From contig CM070730.1 of assembly GCA_036346275.1 (NCBI GenBank), forward strand, positions 3,348,309-3,412,308: DNA of 64,000 nucleotides. Reading direction: 5' to 3'. The notes under the pieces were generated by a model that ran no database searches, was not told where the DNA came from, and saw nothing but the letters and a program-made list of their open reading frames with translations. Shown piece after piece: positions 1 through 9,835 of the stretch (its first letter is position 1; the number at the start of each line of letters is the position of its first letter). Position numbers and translations under genes: made by a program. Source of the DNA: Otatea glauca. Taxonomy: Eukaryota; Streptophyta; Magnoliopsida; Poales; Poaceae.

Positions 1-3
1 CAC

Positions 4-525
4 CTGTGGTGCTCGTTGGTGAACACGAAGAACCTCCGTGCTGTGTTGGTGCACAAGGCCTTGATCCTATTGTACACGGCGAGGTTCTTATTTTTCACCT
101 CCTCCAGCACCACCGACAGCACGACAACATCGTCAATCGCTGAATTCTCCAACAAATCGATCTGCAACAACCTCTCAACGCATCAGCCTTCAGAACCCCA
201 ACCCTAATCCCTACAAGCACGCTAAACAAGGGAGGGATGGAGCTGGAGAGCAGCGCCACCTGATGGAGCACGACGTTGGTGTCGACGAGGAGGATGGCGG
301 GCGCGTCGGCGCCGAGACGGCGGGCGACCGCGTCACAGGAGGAGCAGGAGGCGGCGCCACAGGGGATATCGTCCCGGAGGTAGTGCTCCCTGACCACCTG
401 CGGAGAAGGGAGGATGGGGTTAGCTAGGGTTTGGGGGGCTTCGCGGGGTGGTGGTTTTACCAAGCAGTGACCTTGACGACGCGGCCTTGCTTCGTCTTCT
501 TCACGAAGGACTTGCTCTGCAGCAT
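4..525 (-). CDS. RRP44A: DIS3/RRP44 exosome exonuclease, 5' part (3 exons seen)
   Basis: Catalytic subunit of the nuclear/cytosolic RNA exosome, a 3'-5' exoribonuclease with an N-terminal PIN endonuclease domain. Three exons can be spliced by eye on the minus strand: 525-472 (18 codons, starting MLQSKSFVKKTK), 397-260 (46 codons) and 161-4, which ends at a GT donor at the window edge. Exon 2 holds REHYLRDD and the three-cysteine CR3 motif CGAASCSSC. The PIN domain opens with ILLVDTNVVLHQ (catalytic-site Asp) and continues in exon 3 with IDLLEN, LEEVKNKNLAVYNRIKALC and FVFTNEHHR. Exons 1 and 2 join in phase 0 through a GTCACT donor that is weak but gives the expected residues. The cold-shock, RNB and S1 domains lie outside the window. 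The match to plant RRP44A is very clear; splice sites are my reading. Confidence 0.92.
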
Positions 526-1194
526 GTTGGCGCGGTCGACGGCGTGCAGGCGGGCAGCGGCGTGGAGCGTGAGCGAGACGGGCCTACACACCGTCGGCGG
601 CGAAATGGCGGCGGCCGCAAGGGATACAGGGGTTTAGCAGATTTGGTGCGTGCCGGGCCGGTTGGCTACTGGGTTGAGCTTTTGGACGTTTCGTTTTGAC
701 TTCTGAACATTACCATGTAGCGATCATAACCATAAATAAAACTTGAAAGGAGTTTTCATTATAGTGTTACGGTTTTGAGTGGTCCGAAATATATAAAAAA
801 TCTTGTTAGAGGAGGATGGAACTTGGAAGGGTGGAAAAGGAGCAAAGAAGGGGAGTGAATGGATGGACCTCATATATAGATGTGTTCTCCCTAAAGAATT
901 CATGAAGTCTCTCAAATTAGCAGTATACTCGTATTGTTATATGCAGATGCACAATATTACAATAATGAGCAACATATCTATGTATTATCTTATTAAAAAA
1001 AAAAGAAGTCATCTGCTAGAAATTACTATATTAATCAAAGTAAAAAAACTACATCGTCGACTTTTGGTAAATCTAAATCATAACGATGAAGATTGATTAG
1101 ATGTACGTGATTATAGAAGCAAAAATACAAGTCTAAACGAATTCAGCTTTTTCTTTTTCTTATTCAAATAAGCATAGAAGGAAGAACCCTTTTT
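526..1194. other. RRP44 5' flank and AT-rich spacer
   Basis: The GC-rich stretch to about 660 is the likely 5' UTR and promoter of the minus-strand RRP44 gene. From about 700 the DNA becomes AT-rich. Short reading frames here have no recognisable protein content and no further gene is supported. Confidence 0.5.
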
Positions 1195-1725
1195 ACGGTC
1201 TAATCACTTTTCTAGCCCTCTAATTAACTCTTTTTTGTAAATATGGCCCTTTTCGAATACAATTACAAATTTAGTTTCCTCCTCGACCACGGAAGCATTG
1301 TAAGTGACATGTGGCGAAAAGTGAGAAATCATGATTTTCTAGTCCTCCATCTCATTTTTTTTTTGCAAAGCTAGCCCATGCCAAATATAATTGCAAAAAT
1401 AGTGATATCCCCCACCACGGAAGCACTAGAAGATCACCGGGGCTCCTTCCACGCTACCCAGCCACGACAACATAAGCGCTTGCGCTCCTCTTGCACTCCC
1501 AGAGCGTGGTAGCACTTGCTCCCACGCTCACAGGCCCACTCCCGCGCGCTCCTTGAGCGCAACAGTCCTAGCTTCCACGCTCCCCGGGACGCGGTAGGAG
1601 ACATGTTTCGTCTATCGTTCCTTCTGCGGTAGGGGATGGGGCAAAATATGTAAATGCATTTATAGGTGGTTAGTTCGTAAAAAAAGAGATAAATGGGCTA
1701 AAAAAATATGTAGATTTCTCATGTG
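1195..1725. repeat. Imperfect foldback repeat, relative of the 14.2-kb MITE
   Basis: AT-rich arms surround a GC-rich core containing several CCACGGAAG / CTTCCACG words. The left arm occurs twice (about 1208-1300 and 1337-1430), each time as a T-run, then GCAAA or GTAAA, then AGCCC or GGCCC, then CCACGGAAGCA. The right arm (about 1600-1725) carries the complement (CTGCGGTAGGGG, GTAAATGC, AAAAAAAGAGATAAATGGGCTA). GAGAAATC near 1331 is mirrored by GATTTCTC near 1715. The layout matches the element at 14222-14665, so I read it as an older, rearranged copy of the same foldback family. No target-site duplication was found. Confidence 0.45.
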
Positions 1726-2639
1726 CCCATTGTTTGCAAATGAGAACTAAGAAATAGAGCGAGACGTAGGAACTGATTTTTTTTTTGTTTCATATTTATC
1801 AGTGATGTCGGTCAGCATCTAGAGTAGCTGAGTAGGAGTTATCATAGACTTTTCAGGATCAATGTCAAGCTTGTAGGGTGTGAGTCGAGCTATTTTTCCA
1901 GGAAAAACATATTAAATATTACTTTTTTAAGGGTCTATTTCTATTTGGCTCAAATTGATTATTTAATGAAAGGTTATCTTTCAATTACGTTTCCTCGCTG
2001 TGTTTTGACTAAAAGATTCTATTATTACTTCAAATGTTCATCTTAAAAACCTATATATCCCAAATATTAGATAATTATATATTATTTTTAATAGATATTG
2101 ATATTCTAAAGTATAAGTTTTATCTATAATAAAATTATAACAAATCTAGTCACGCAAATATACAGACCACCTTACTGGTCACTATAAAAGATTATTCAGA
2201 ACCGGCATCATACTCGTATGCCATAGATCACCGTGTGGTGAATGAAATGGCGAACATTGTCACAGTGGCGCGGAAACGAAATACTACGGACAGATGACTG
2301 CAAAGAAAGGTATACTTAAGCCCGAAAAGTTGATTATCAACCAATAAATTGATTTTGTATCGAAAAGAGTGGCTTTATCTGTGCTTAACCAAAACTCTGA
2401 ATCCATGCGACCACGCCAAGTATTTAAGACCTCCAAATTCCCCACTACATTACACAGCAACATTTGAGGCTCAACAATCACACACCATGCATAGATCATT
2501 TTCCTTGTTCCGAACAATTGTTGATCACTCGATCCAAGATACATGCTACCGATGGCTCCAAATATTTGAGTCACAGAGAGCACAAAAAAGATAGAAAAAA
2601 AAGAAACAGTATCCAAACGAAAAGTAGAAAAAAAAAAGA
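1726..2639. other. Intergenic, no feature recognised
   Basis: AT-rich DNA with no protein-like reading frame, tRNA or clear transposon end. The minus-strand frame at 2284-2649 has a hydrophobic, Phe-rich translation without family resemblance and is not called. Confidence 0.4.
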
Positions 2640-2855
2640 TTAGCCCCACGCTCCCAGACTCTCGCTAGATACAGGCTCGCAGGCAGACAGCAAGCACGGA
2701 GACAAGAAACCAAACAGTGGGAAACAAGTTTCACACACACCACAAACAGTAGGGAACAGCTGATCGACACAAAACATCGTGATATTTGCATTTCTCCAAC
2801 AGCCACCACACACCGGATAGCTTGACAGAACGGGTGGCTGCGGCGCATGCAATCG

Positions 2856-2863
2856 CCTTATCC
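2856..2863. promoter_or_regulatory. I-box/GATA element upstream of GapB
   Basis: CCTTATCC reads GGATAAGG on the opposite strand, the I-box/GATA core common in promoters of light-regulated photosynthesis genes such as RbcS and the Gap genes. It lies about 80 bp upstream of the TATA-like box. The function is inferred from position and word only. Confidence 0.4.
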
Positions 2864-2943
2864 GACGCCCCATGCCCCCGGCCATCTCAACGCCACAAGC
2901 CCAAGCAGTGATCGCGGCTCCTCCTCGCGCGAGCTCGAGCTCG

Positions 2944-2951
2944 TAAATATA
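2944..2951 (+). promoter_or_regulatory. TATA-like box of GapB
   Basis: TAAATATA, 53 bp before the GapB start codon. It is the best TATA match in the upstream region and would give a short 5' UTR. Confidence 0.45.
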
Positions 2952-3003
2952 CAAGTGTGCCACCGGCTCCGTTTGGCCAAGCTGGGACGTAGCAGCAGCA
3001 GCA

Positions 3004-5969
3004 ATGGCCACCCACGCAGCTCTCGCCGCCTCGCGCATCCCGACCAGCGCCCGGCTGCACAGCAAGGCGGCCTCGAAGCAGGTATACGTGCGTGCGTGCG
3101 TGAGTGCTAGTTTCTGCGTGTACTGTGATGCTTCTGTGCAGAGCTGACGGGCATCTGATGCGTGATGTCTGAATGTACGTGCGCAGAGGGTCGACTTCGC
3201 CGACTTCTCCGGGCTCAGGCCGGGATCATGCTCCGTGAGCGTCGCGGCGAGGGAGGCGTCCTTCTCCGATGTCCTCGGCGCGCAGCTCGTCGCCAGGGTA
3301 CGTACGTGCGTCGCCTAAGAAATTCTGCAGCTTTACTTTACAATTCAGAGCGTGTACATTTTGTATCCGTAGCGAAGTGTTTCTGCTCTCTAAAGAAATT
3401 AAACTGCAGAGACCGTAGAAAAATAAACCGTTCCAGCTGTTGATTCCCACAAAGAGAAACCATTAGAAACTCTCTTTCCGTGTTGAGTTAGATTTAATGA
3501 GCTCATTTCTCTCGCTGCGGGCGAGTTGATCCAAAAGCAAGTTAGTCCTGCTGCTTGGTCCATTTCATGGATATGCTAATTAATCATGCATATTAACTGT
3601 CCCGACGTATGTTATTAACTTACAAGTTACAAACCAGATGAGTAGCACAAGATGCTCTTTGCGGTAATACTAGCAAACGGTAGCAATATCAATACATCAA
3701 TACAGAAACAGAGTCTGATATTTATGGGTATAGTATGACATCTCTATAAAACATAGTCGTCAGTCCTCAGCTGAAATGATTTTTTTTTCTCTAAACGTCT
3801 CACACGCTGCTGTCTAGAATTGTATCCACATTCTTATACACAATATTTCTGCAAGAAGTATCTTAAGGCATTTGATCAGGTCTTAATTATAAAGCGCTGC
3901 ACGTATCTCTACTGGATGACCGAACTTGATCATTTTTCTTTCCTATAGAACGCAATATCACTAGTATTATTGTACGGCTATCACAATCTGTTCCTAAACT
4001 ACAGATAGATTCATGCTTGCTTATTCACATTCTAGTAGTATATCATGCAGTCCGGAAAGAGAGAGAGAGAGAGAGAGCAGTCAAGAGATCCCTTAATTTC
4101 CAGTCTTGGCACGAGCAAGATTTTAGTGGTCGTCTGTTTCGGCTCATAATCAATCACGTGCGTATGTGTTTGTACGTGGTATCCTAAATTGGTTTACTTG
4201 TGTCAGGCTACCGGAGAGAACGCCGTGAGGGCGCCAGCTGAGGCGAAGCTCAAGGTGGCGATCAACGGGTTCGGCCGCATCGGCCGGAACTTCCTCCGGT
4301 GCTGGCATGGCCGTGAGAACTCCCCGCTCGAGGTCGTCGTCGTCAATGACAGCGGAGGCGTCAGGAATGTAAGTAACGAACGTAATTAATTTCAGGCATG
4401 TAAACACGTAGAGAGTAGAGACCAATTAAGGACTAATTCTGAAATAACTTTCTTGCGGTAATTTCAGGCATCTCACCTTCTCAAGTACGACTCGATGCTT
4501 GGCACCTTCAAGGCCGACGTCAAGATCGTCGACGACCAAACCATCAGCGTCGACGGCAAGCAGATCAAGGTCGTCGCGAACAGGGACCCTCTCAAGCTGC
4601 CATGGGCTGAGCTTGGCATCGACATTGTTATTGAGGTACACAAATATAATACCCCAATGTAAACTTCGCACGCGTTTGTCGACAAAACAAAACTGACAGT
4701 AGGCGTGCACTGTGTCATGAAGGGTACTGGAGTCTTCGTTGATGGCCCAGGCGCCGGGAAGCACATCCAGGCCGGAGCGAAGAAGGTCATCATCACTGCT
4801 CCGGCGAAGGGCGCCGACATCCCCACCTATGTCCTCGGTGTCAACGAGGGAGACTACTCCCATGAAGTCTCCAATATTATCAGGTAAGCATCAGCATTTT
4901 CCAGTAGTAACCTGCAATCAGCCATATCCGTTGTGCATGCAAGTTATTTCTTTCAGAAGACTCCACAATGCAAGTCTGTAACGTGCATCCGTCGAAATGT
5001 CTTGCTTGCAGCAATGCTTCTTGCACAACCAACTGCCTCGCCCCATTCGTCAAGATCTTGGACGAGGAGTTCGGTAAGAATTTTCTTACCTTGATCTGAA
5101 AATATAGAAATGTACACACAGGACATTACAGACATTTCCCCGACTGTTCCTCCTGCAGGAATTGTGAAGGGAACCATGACCACAACACACTCCTACACCG
5201 GTGACCAGGTCAGTTTCTGAGCTGCAACAGAAACGAGTGAATGGATCACTGCAGCATCTTGGACAGATTTGTCACTCCGTCCGTGCTCTTTCTTTAATTA
5301 ACAGAGGTTGCTGGACGCGTCGCACCGTGACCTGAGGAGGGCCAGGGCCGCCGCGCTGAACATTGTGCCGACGAGCACCGGCGCCGCCAAGGCCGTAGCG
5401 CTGGTACTGCCGCAGCTCAAGGGCAAGCTCAACGGCATCGCGCTCCGCGTGCCGACCCCGAACGTCTCGGTGGTAGACCTCGTGATCAACACCGTGAAGA
5501 AGGGCATCACGGCCGACGACGTCAACGCGGCGTTCCAGAAGGCCGCCGCGGGCCCGCTCAAGGGCATCCTCGACGTCTGCGACGTGCCGCTCGTGTCCGT
5601 CGACTTCAGGTGCTCCGACGTGTCCTCCACCATCGACGCGTCACTGACCATGGTCATGGGCGACGACATGGTAAAGGTGGTCGCCTGGTACGACAACGAA
5701 TGGGGCTACAGGTGAGGAAGGAAAACTGCATGTATTCATGCTTCTGCATCTGCAAATGTGCATGACACTTTGGTTTGAGCTGTAACAACTAATGACAACT
5801 AGTAATGTTGGTGGCGCTGTTTGGTTCATGCAGCCAACGTGTGGTTGATTTGGCGCATCTGGTGGCGAGCAAGTGGCCGGGCTCCGCAGCGCAGGGCAGC
5901 GGCGACCCACTGGAGGATTACTGCGAGACCAACCCCGCGACCGACGAATGCAAAGTGTATGAAGCTTAA
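3004..5969 (+). CDS. GAPB: Plastid NADP-glyceraldehyde-3-phosphate dehydrogenase subunit B
   Basis: Calvin-cycle enzyme of the chloroplast stroma that reduces 1,3-bisphosphoglycerate with NADPH. Nine exons splice cleanly: 3004-3081, 3187-3297, 4207-4368, 4468-4635, 4723-4883, 5012-5073, 5159-5208, 5305-5711 and 5834-5969, giving 444 codons, the usual length for the family. Residues 1 to about 80 form a Ser/Ala/Arg-rich transit peptide. The mature part starts near KLKVAINGFGRIGRN (Rossmann motif). The catalytic cysteine lies in SNASCTTNC, and WYDNEWGY precedes the last intron. The C-terminal extension has two cysteines (DYCETNPATDEC). This CP12-like tail distinguishes GapB from GapA and allows thioredoxin control and A/B aggregation. 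All catalytic residues are present with no frameshift, so the gene looks functional. The upstream I-box fits light regulation. Confidence 0.97.
3298..4206 (+). other. GapB intron 2 (909 bp)
   Basis: The longest GapB intron. It holds AT-rich sequence and a (GA)n microsatellite near 4058-4078. No insertion with recognisable ends was seen. Confidence 0.7.
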
Positions 5970-6284
5970 GATCAGGTTGTTGTAGGTCAGCGGCTGTTCA
6001 GAAATTACAACGAAGCACGTACGTACACATTATCCTCGGCCAGGATTTGGGCAGAATAATTGTACTGTTCTTGGAATCACTGCACGGGTCCTTCCGATGG
6101 AGAAAACATGCATGTTTGTTGAAAAAGAAAGGAACATAGCATAAAAGGACCATTTTCTGTGAGGTGTAATAATGAACTTGATACAGTGCATGCCAGATTT
6201 TCTTGAGACTTCTACTGTTCCCGTGGGATGTGTTTGTTCTTCTGAACTCTAAAAACTTCATGTTTCCACTGCCTCGATCTAATA
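5970..6284. other. GapB 3' UTR and downstream flank
   Basis: This likely holds the 3' UTR. AATAAT near 6167 is the best polyadenylation-signal candidate. No other gene is seen. Confidence 0.45.
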
Positions 6285-6513
6285 CTCTCTAGTCATAAAT
6301 AGTTGTCGTCTTGAATATGGGTACAACCAAACTTTTAGGGCTTTGACTGTCGATATATGAAAATTGTATACATAGATTTGTCTCAAAAAATACTTTTATA
6401 ATATTATAATTTTATAAAGTTTTATAAATATATTATAATAGAAATTTGTGATCAAATTTGTGTTTTAGAGACCTTGTCGATGTTCAAAACGACGACTATT
6501 TGTGACCGAAGAG
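6285..6513. mobile_element. Stowaway-like MITE (229 bp)
   Basis: The left end CTCTCTAGTCATAAATAGTT and the reverse-complemented right end CTCTTCGGTCACAAATAGTC form terminal inverted repeats of the Stowaway (Tc1/mariner) type. TA target duplications sit at 6283-6284 and 6514-6515. The AT-rich interior has no coding capacity. It lies in the 3' flank of GapB. Confidence 0.8.
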
Positions 6514-6515
6514 TA

Positions 6516-7866
6516 TCTTAGTATCATGTCCAGTTAATGCAACACAAGCGAAGTCGCCACGGCAACTTGATAAACACCATTTCGGTGCGGGGTTAAGGCA
6601 CTTTATTGCAACTTTTTTTGCCGTCAAAAGGGAAAGGAAATCTTATCCAATTACGGTAACTACTTAAACCTGACCGATGATGCGATTCGAAGCCACCTCG
6701 GCAGAACGCAATGGAAAGACGCACAATCGCACGCCGAGAATTCTTCCGCCGCCGTCCAACGCAGATTTGTGCGGTCCATCAGCAAGCACCCGCGAGTGGA
6801 ACTCCAAAAACCAGCAAAACTCGACAAACCATCGTGTCCGAGCCCGTCACGACGCAACGAGGCACAAAGAGGCGCCGCCGCTTACGCGGCCGCGGTTCGC
6901 AAGGCGTGGATCCACCATCACCGCATCACGCGTTCGTACTCGCGCGCGCGTGCACCACCAGGGCACCAGGCTGATGCCGTGGGCTCGGTCACGAGGCACG
7001 ACGAGGCGTACGCCGGTCGTGGCCGCACCACCACGGTCCACGCGATCAGGCATCCGCGCGCCTCGTCCGTCAGCTTGGCTCGCCCCCGGCGCGGCCTTCC
7101 CATCCAAATACAACCACGCCGGCACGCCGCACGGCCGCAGCAAGACCAGCTCCCACTGCTCGATGGATCCCAACTAAACCGAACCAGCGCCACGTCTCGG
7201 CCTCTTGCTGCCTCCCTTCTCCCTCTCCTCCACATCCACACCTCAGGTCCACGTGGACGACTCCTTCCGCGATCGGCTGCTCCGCTCGACGCCTCGACAA
7301 CCCAGCGGCCGCCTCCACCGTCGCATCCGACCGCTCGAGTACGGCGGCGGACATTACCCGGTAGGCGGGTCTCTCCTCTGTGCCCGGCCGGCGGGTTCCC
7401 CGAGCTCCAGTCTCCCTGAGATCTAATCCCGTCCTTTTCCCGTGAGATCGTGTAGCGGATCAGCGGGGAACTGATCCATTTCACTCGCTTGGACGCACTG
7501 CGCAGGCCACTGAGCAGTGAACGATGTTGATCTCCATTTCTTTGGTATATTGGTTTCGATTATCAATTGCTACGTAGGGAAGGAAAGTGCGCCTCTTTTT
7601 TTACCTTCATTGGTCTTCCTTTCTCTTAGATAGATGCACTGATAAACGAATTAAATCGCGTTATTTTCTTGCCATATTGTCGTGACAAGAACGAACAATT
7701 TCTTTGGTACCTCGAATGCAAATTTATTTCATCAAAATCTTTGCTATTTTCTTCTCCCGAGTCGACCGGAGAACCAAAAACTTGCATCTATGTTCGTCTT
7801 TTATCTTACATGGATCATGATCAATGCAAAAATCTCATTTTTCTGTCGCAGATTGACTGAGGAGAC
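6516..7866 (+). other. Upstream region, 5' UTR exon and 5' UTR intron of the PP2C copy
   Basis: A CpG-rich stretch (about 6850-7420) gives way to AT-rich DNA. A likely non-coding first exon ends at a GTAGGC donor at 7361. The intron ends at the CAG acceptor at 7849-7851, 15 bases before the PP2C start codon. Long open frames in the GC-rich part lack family resemblance and reflect base composition. Confidence 0.5.
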
Positions 7867-9473
7867 ATGAATGGAAGCGTGGAATCGGAGACCCCACCGG
7901 ATAGCTGCTCCATGGGCTCCATGGAAGCCGTGGCTGTTGATCAGTACTGCCAAGAGAAGGGTAGGTGTTACAGTTTTTTTTTTCTTTTCAAAACCAATTA
8001 ATAATTGATACTGATACCATACCCATCATTTGGTGAACTTATTAAGGTAATACCTGTCAGCCTGTCACATCTGTTAGTTCCTTGCATTAATCGGTGTAAC
8101 CTCTAATATCGAAGTTCTGAAAGCAGATGATACAACTATGCATAAGATCGTGAGGAGATTTCTTGCCTTTAATGATATACAGAACTACACGTCTATACAG
8201 ATTTGTTCTGTACTTTTGCATCCTCGGGGAACTCACATCTTGTGTGATGCAGGACGCTGTTCGTTGCCAATGCAGGTGATTGTCGAGATGTTTTAGGAAA
8301 GCAAGGTCGAACTGTTGAGCTTTCGAGAGACCACAAACCCAACTGCAAGAGTGAGAAGATTAGAATTGAAAATCTAGGTGGCACTGTTTTTCATGGCTAT
8401 CTTAACGGCCAGCTTGCTGTAGCAAGGTCACTCGGAGATTGGCACATGAAAGGCCCCGATCTGTCCTTGCAGCCAGAACAGTGGGAGCTATGTGTGGATC
8501 TTGAGCAGTGGTGCCTCCATCGCATAGCCGCCGGTCCACATCGTGGAAAGGACTCAAGTCTCTCATCATTCTTGTGTGCTGGCAATGGTGAAAAGAGCGT
8601 AACAACAGAATATTTTAAAGGAATTGGGCGACGCATGACCAGATATTGCAATCAGTTAAAGACGAGGCAATGAATTGGGTCTCGCGTAGCGCGACGCACC
8701 TAGCAAAAATTTCGCACCAGCATCCTCCTTAATGCGTGTGCGTTTGGATGTCTGCTTTTCCTCCTTTTTTCCTTTTCTTTTTCTTTTATTCCTCCCCTTT
8801 CTTTCTTAATTTTTAATCTCTCCTCTGGGTGCCCTCTCTGCACCCGGACTCTTGTGTTTTCTTTCCTCTTTAATATATTCACGGCGTGCCGTTTCAAAAA
8901 AAATAAAAAAAATAAGCCTTCTCGTTGTCTCCTTCCCTTATCTGATTTTTTCTTTTTTTAATGTAATCTTCTCATGTTTTGATGGTGGCTAACCCATTTT
9001 CTATCTAACGTTTCGGTATGCTTCTAAGCGGTCGAACACTTCGTATTAGCTATAACACTTGTACTATTTGCTTTTTCCGATCTAAATACATGGCAGAGCT
9101 CCTCCCCCATCACTTTTAAAAAAAGTGCGGAACCTAACCTGCAGGAGGTTGTACTTACTGAGGAAAACGAGTTCTTAATAATAGGCTGCGATGGCCTTTG
9201 GGATGTGATGAGCAGCCAGTGCGCTGTGCCTGTGACGATGGTAAGGAAAGAGCTGATGGCGCATAATGATCCAGAAAGTTGCTAAAGCGAGCTAGTCCAT
9301 GAAACACTCAAACGGAACAGTTGTGATAACCTAACTGTTGTGGACTTCCGGTTATGTTTCTCATCCAATCCACCTCCTCAAATTGAGGTCCCGTCCCAAG
9401 TTCCCGGGCACGAAGAAGCATTTCCTTGGAAGGGTTGCATGTACTCAGGGGAGCTCCGGACGATAATGCCTGA
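7867..9473 (+). pseudogene. Protein phosphatase 2C pseudogene
   Basis: Remains of a plant PP2C (Mg/Mn-dependent Ser/Thr phosphatase). The first coding exon, 7867-7960, starts MNGSVESETPPD and has a normal GT donor. A second block (about 8249-8457) encodes TLFVANAGDCRDVLGKQGRT, the SRDHKPNCKSEKIR region and GYLNGQLAVARSLGDWHMKG. A third block (about 9143-9473) encodes EENEFLIIGCDGLWDVMSSQ and ends in the normal family C-terminus RRSISLEGLHVLRGAPDDNA followed by TGA. The exons for the metal-binding KYMEDEH and VFDGHGG motifs are missing; only about 290 bp separate blocks one and two. Block two runs into a LINE at 8458. There is an in-frame TAA at 9283-9285 and a frameshift near 9405. Preserved introns show a duplicated genomic copy, not a retrocopy. 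It cannot encode an active phosphatase. Confidence 0.88.
8458..8916 (+). mobile_element. 5'-truncated L1-type LINE fragment inside the PP2C copy
   Basis: In one frame (from about 8514) the translation gives SWKGLKSLIILVCWQW, stop, KERNNRIF, stop, RNWATHDQILQSVKDEAMNW, then VSRSATHLAKISH. This is the C-terminal region of plant non-LTR retrotransposon reverse transcriptase ORFs, here broken by two stops. A non-coding T-rich tail follows, then a small hairpin (ACGGC-GT-GCCGT) directly before an A-rich tail at 8896-8916. That is the standard 3' end of a target-primed LINE insertion. The exact 5' edge is uncertain and no target-site duplication was recognised. Confidence 0.75.
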
Positions 9474-9835
9474 TCTCAAATCCTTTGTTACTAGTTATTT
9501 CTACCTGTTCTGTTTGGTAGAGCTTATACTCCCAGTTTCTTATTTGAATCTAATAAGAGAAGTGCTTCAATGCTTTCTCTTCTAATACAAGTTGCACAAA
9601 TCTTGAAGGGTAAGTAATCATCATCTATCATTCATTCATGCTTTAATATTTATATAACTGTAAAAAAAAAAAAAAAAAGAGTATGAAAGCACTTCTCATC
9701 TAATGGAGCAAAACGATTGGATTCTGATTCTTAAGATGAGCTAGCAACAAGAAACAATCGTTAAGGTGGGTTCTCGTGAGAAGCTGTCACATCTAAAATA
9801 AAAAGTACGGCTTAAAATGCCAATCACCTAACCCA
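9474..9835. other. Spacer with A-run
   Basis: Contains a poly-A run at about 9662-9679 and the first copy of a short dispersed cassette (see 9630-9705). No gene is supported. Confidence 0.4.
9630..9705. repeat. Dispersed cassette, copy 1 of 3
   Basis: CATTCATGCTTTAATATTTA, then TACAACTG or TATAACTG, then an A-run and GAAGCACCTCTC or a close variant. Related copies lie at about 10377-10412 (3' part only) and 17498-17565. The three copies point to a short transposon-derived unit whose ends I cannot fix. Confidence 0.5.

Noticed and set aside
5298..5696. Long antisense frame over GapB exon 8
   Set aside because: Shadow of a GC-rich coding exon; translation has no family resemblance.
6677..7484. 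Long frames on both strands in the CpG-rich region before the PP2C copy
   Set aside because: Arg/Pro/Ser-rich translations in several phases reflect base composition; the region fits promoter and 5' UTR.
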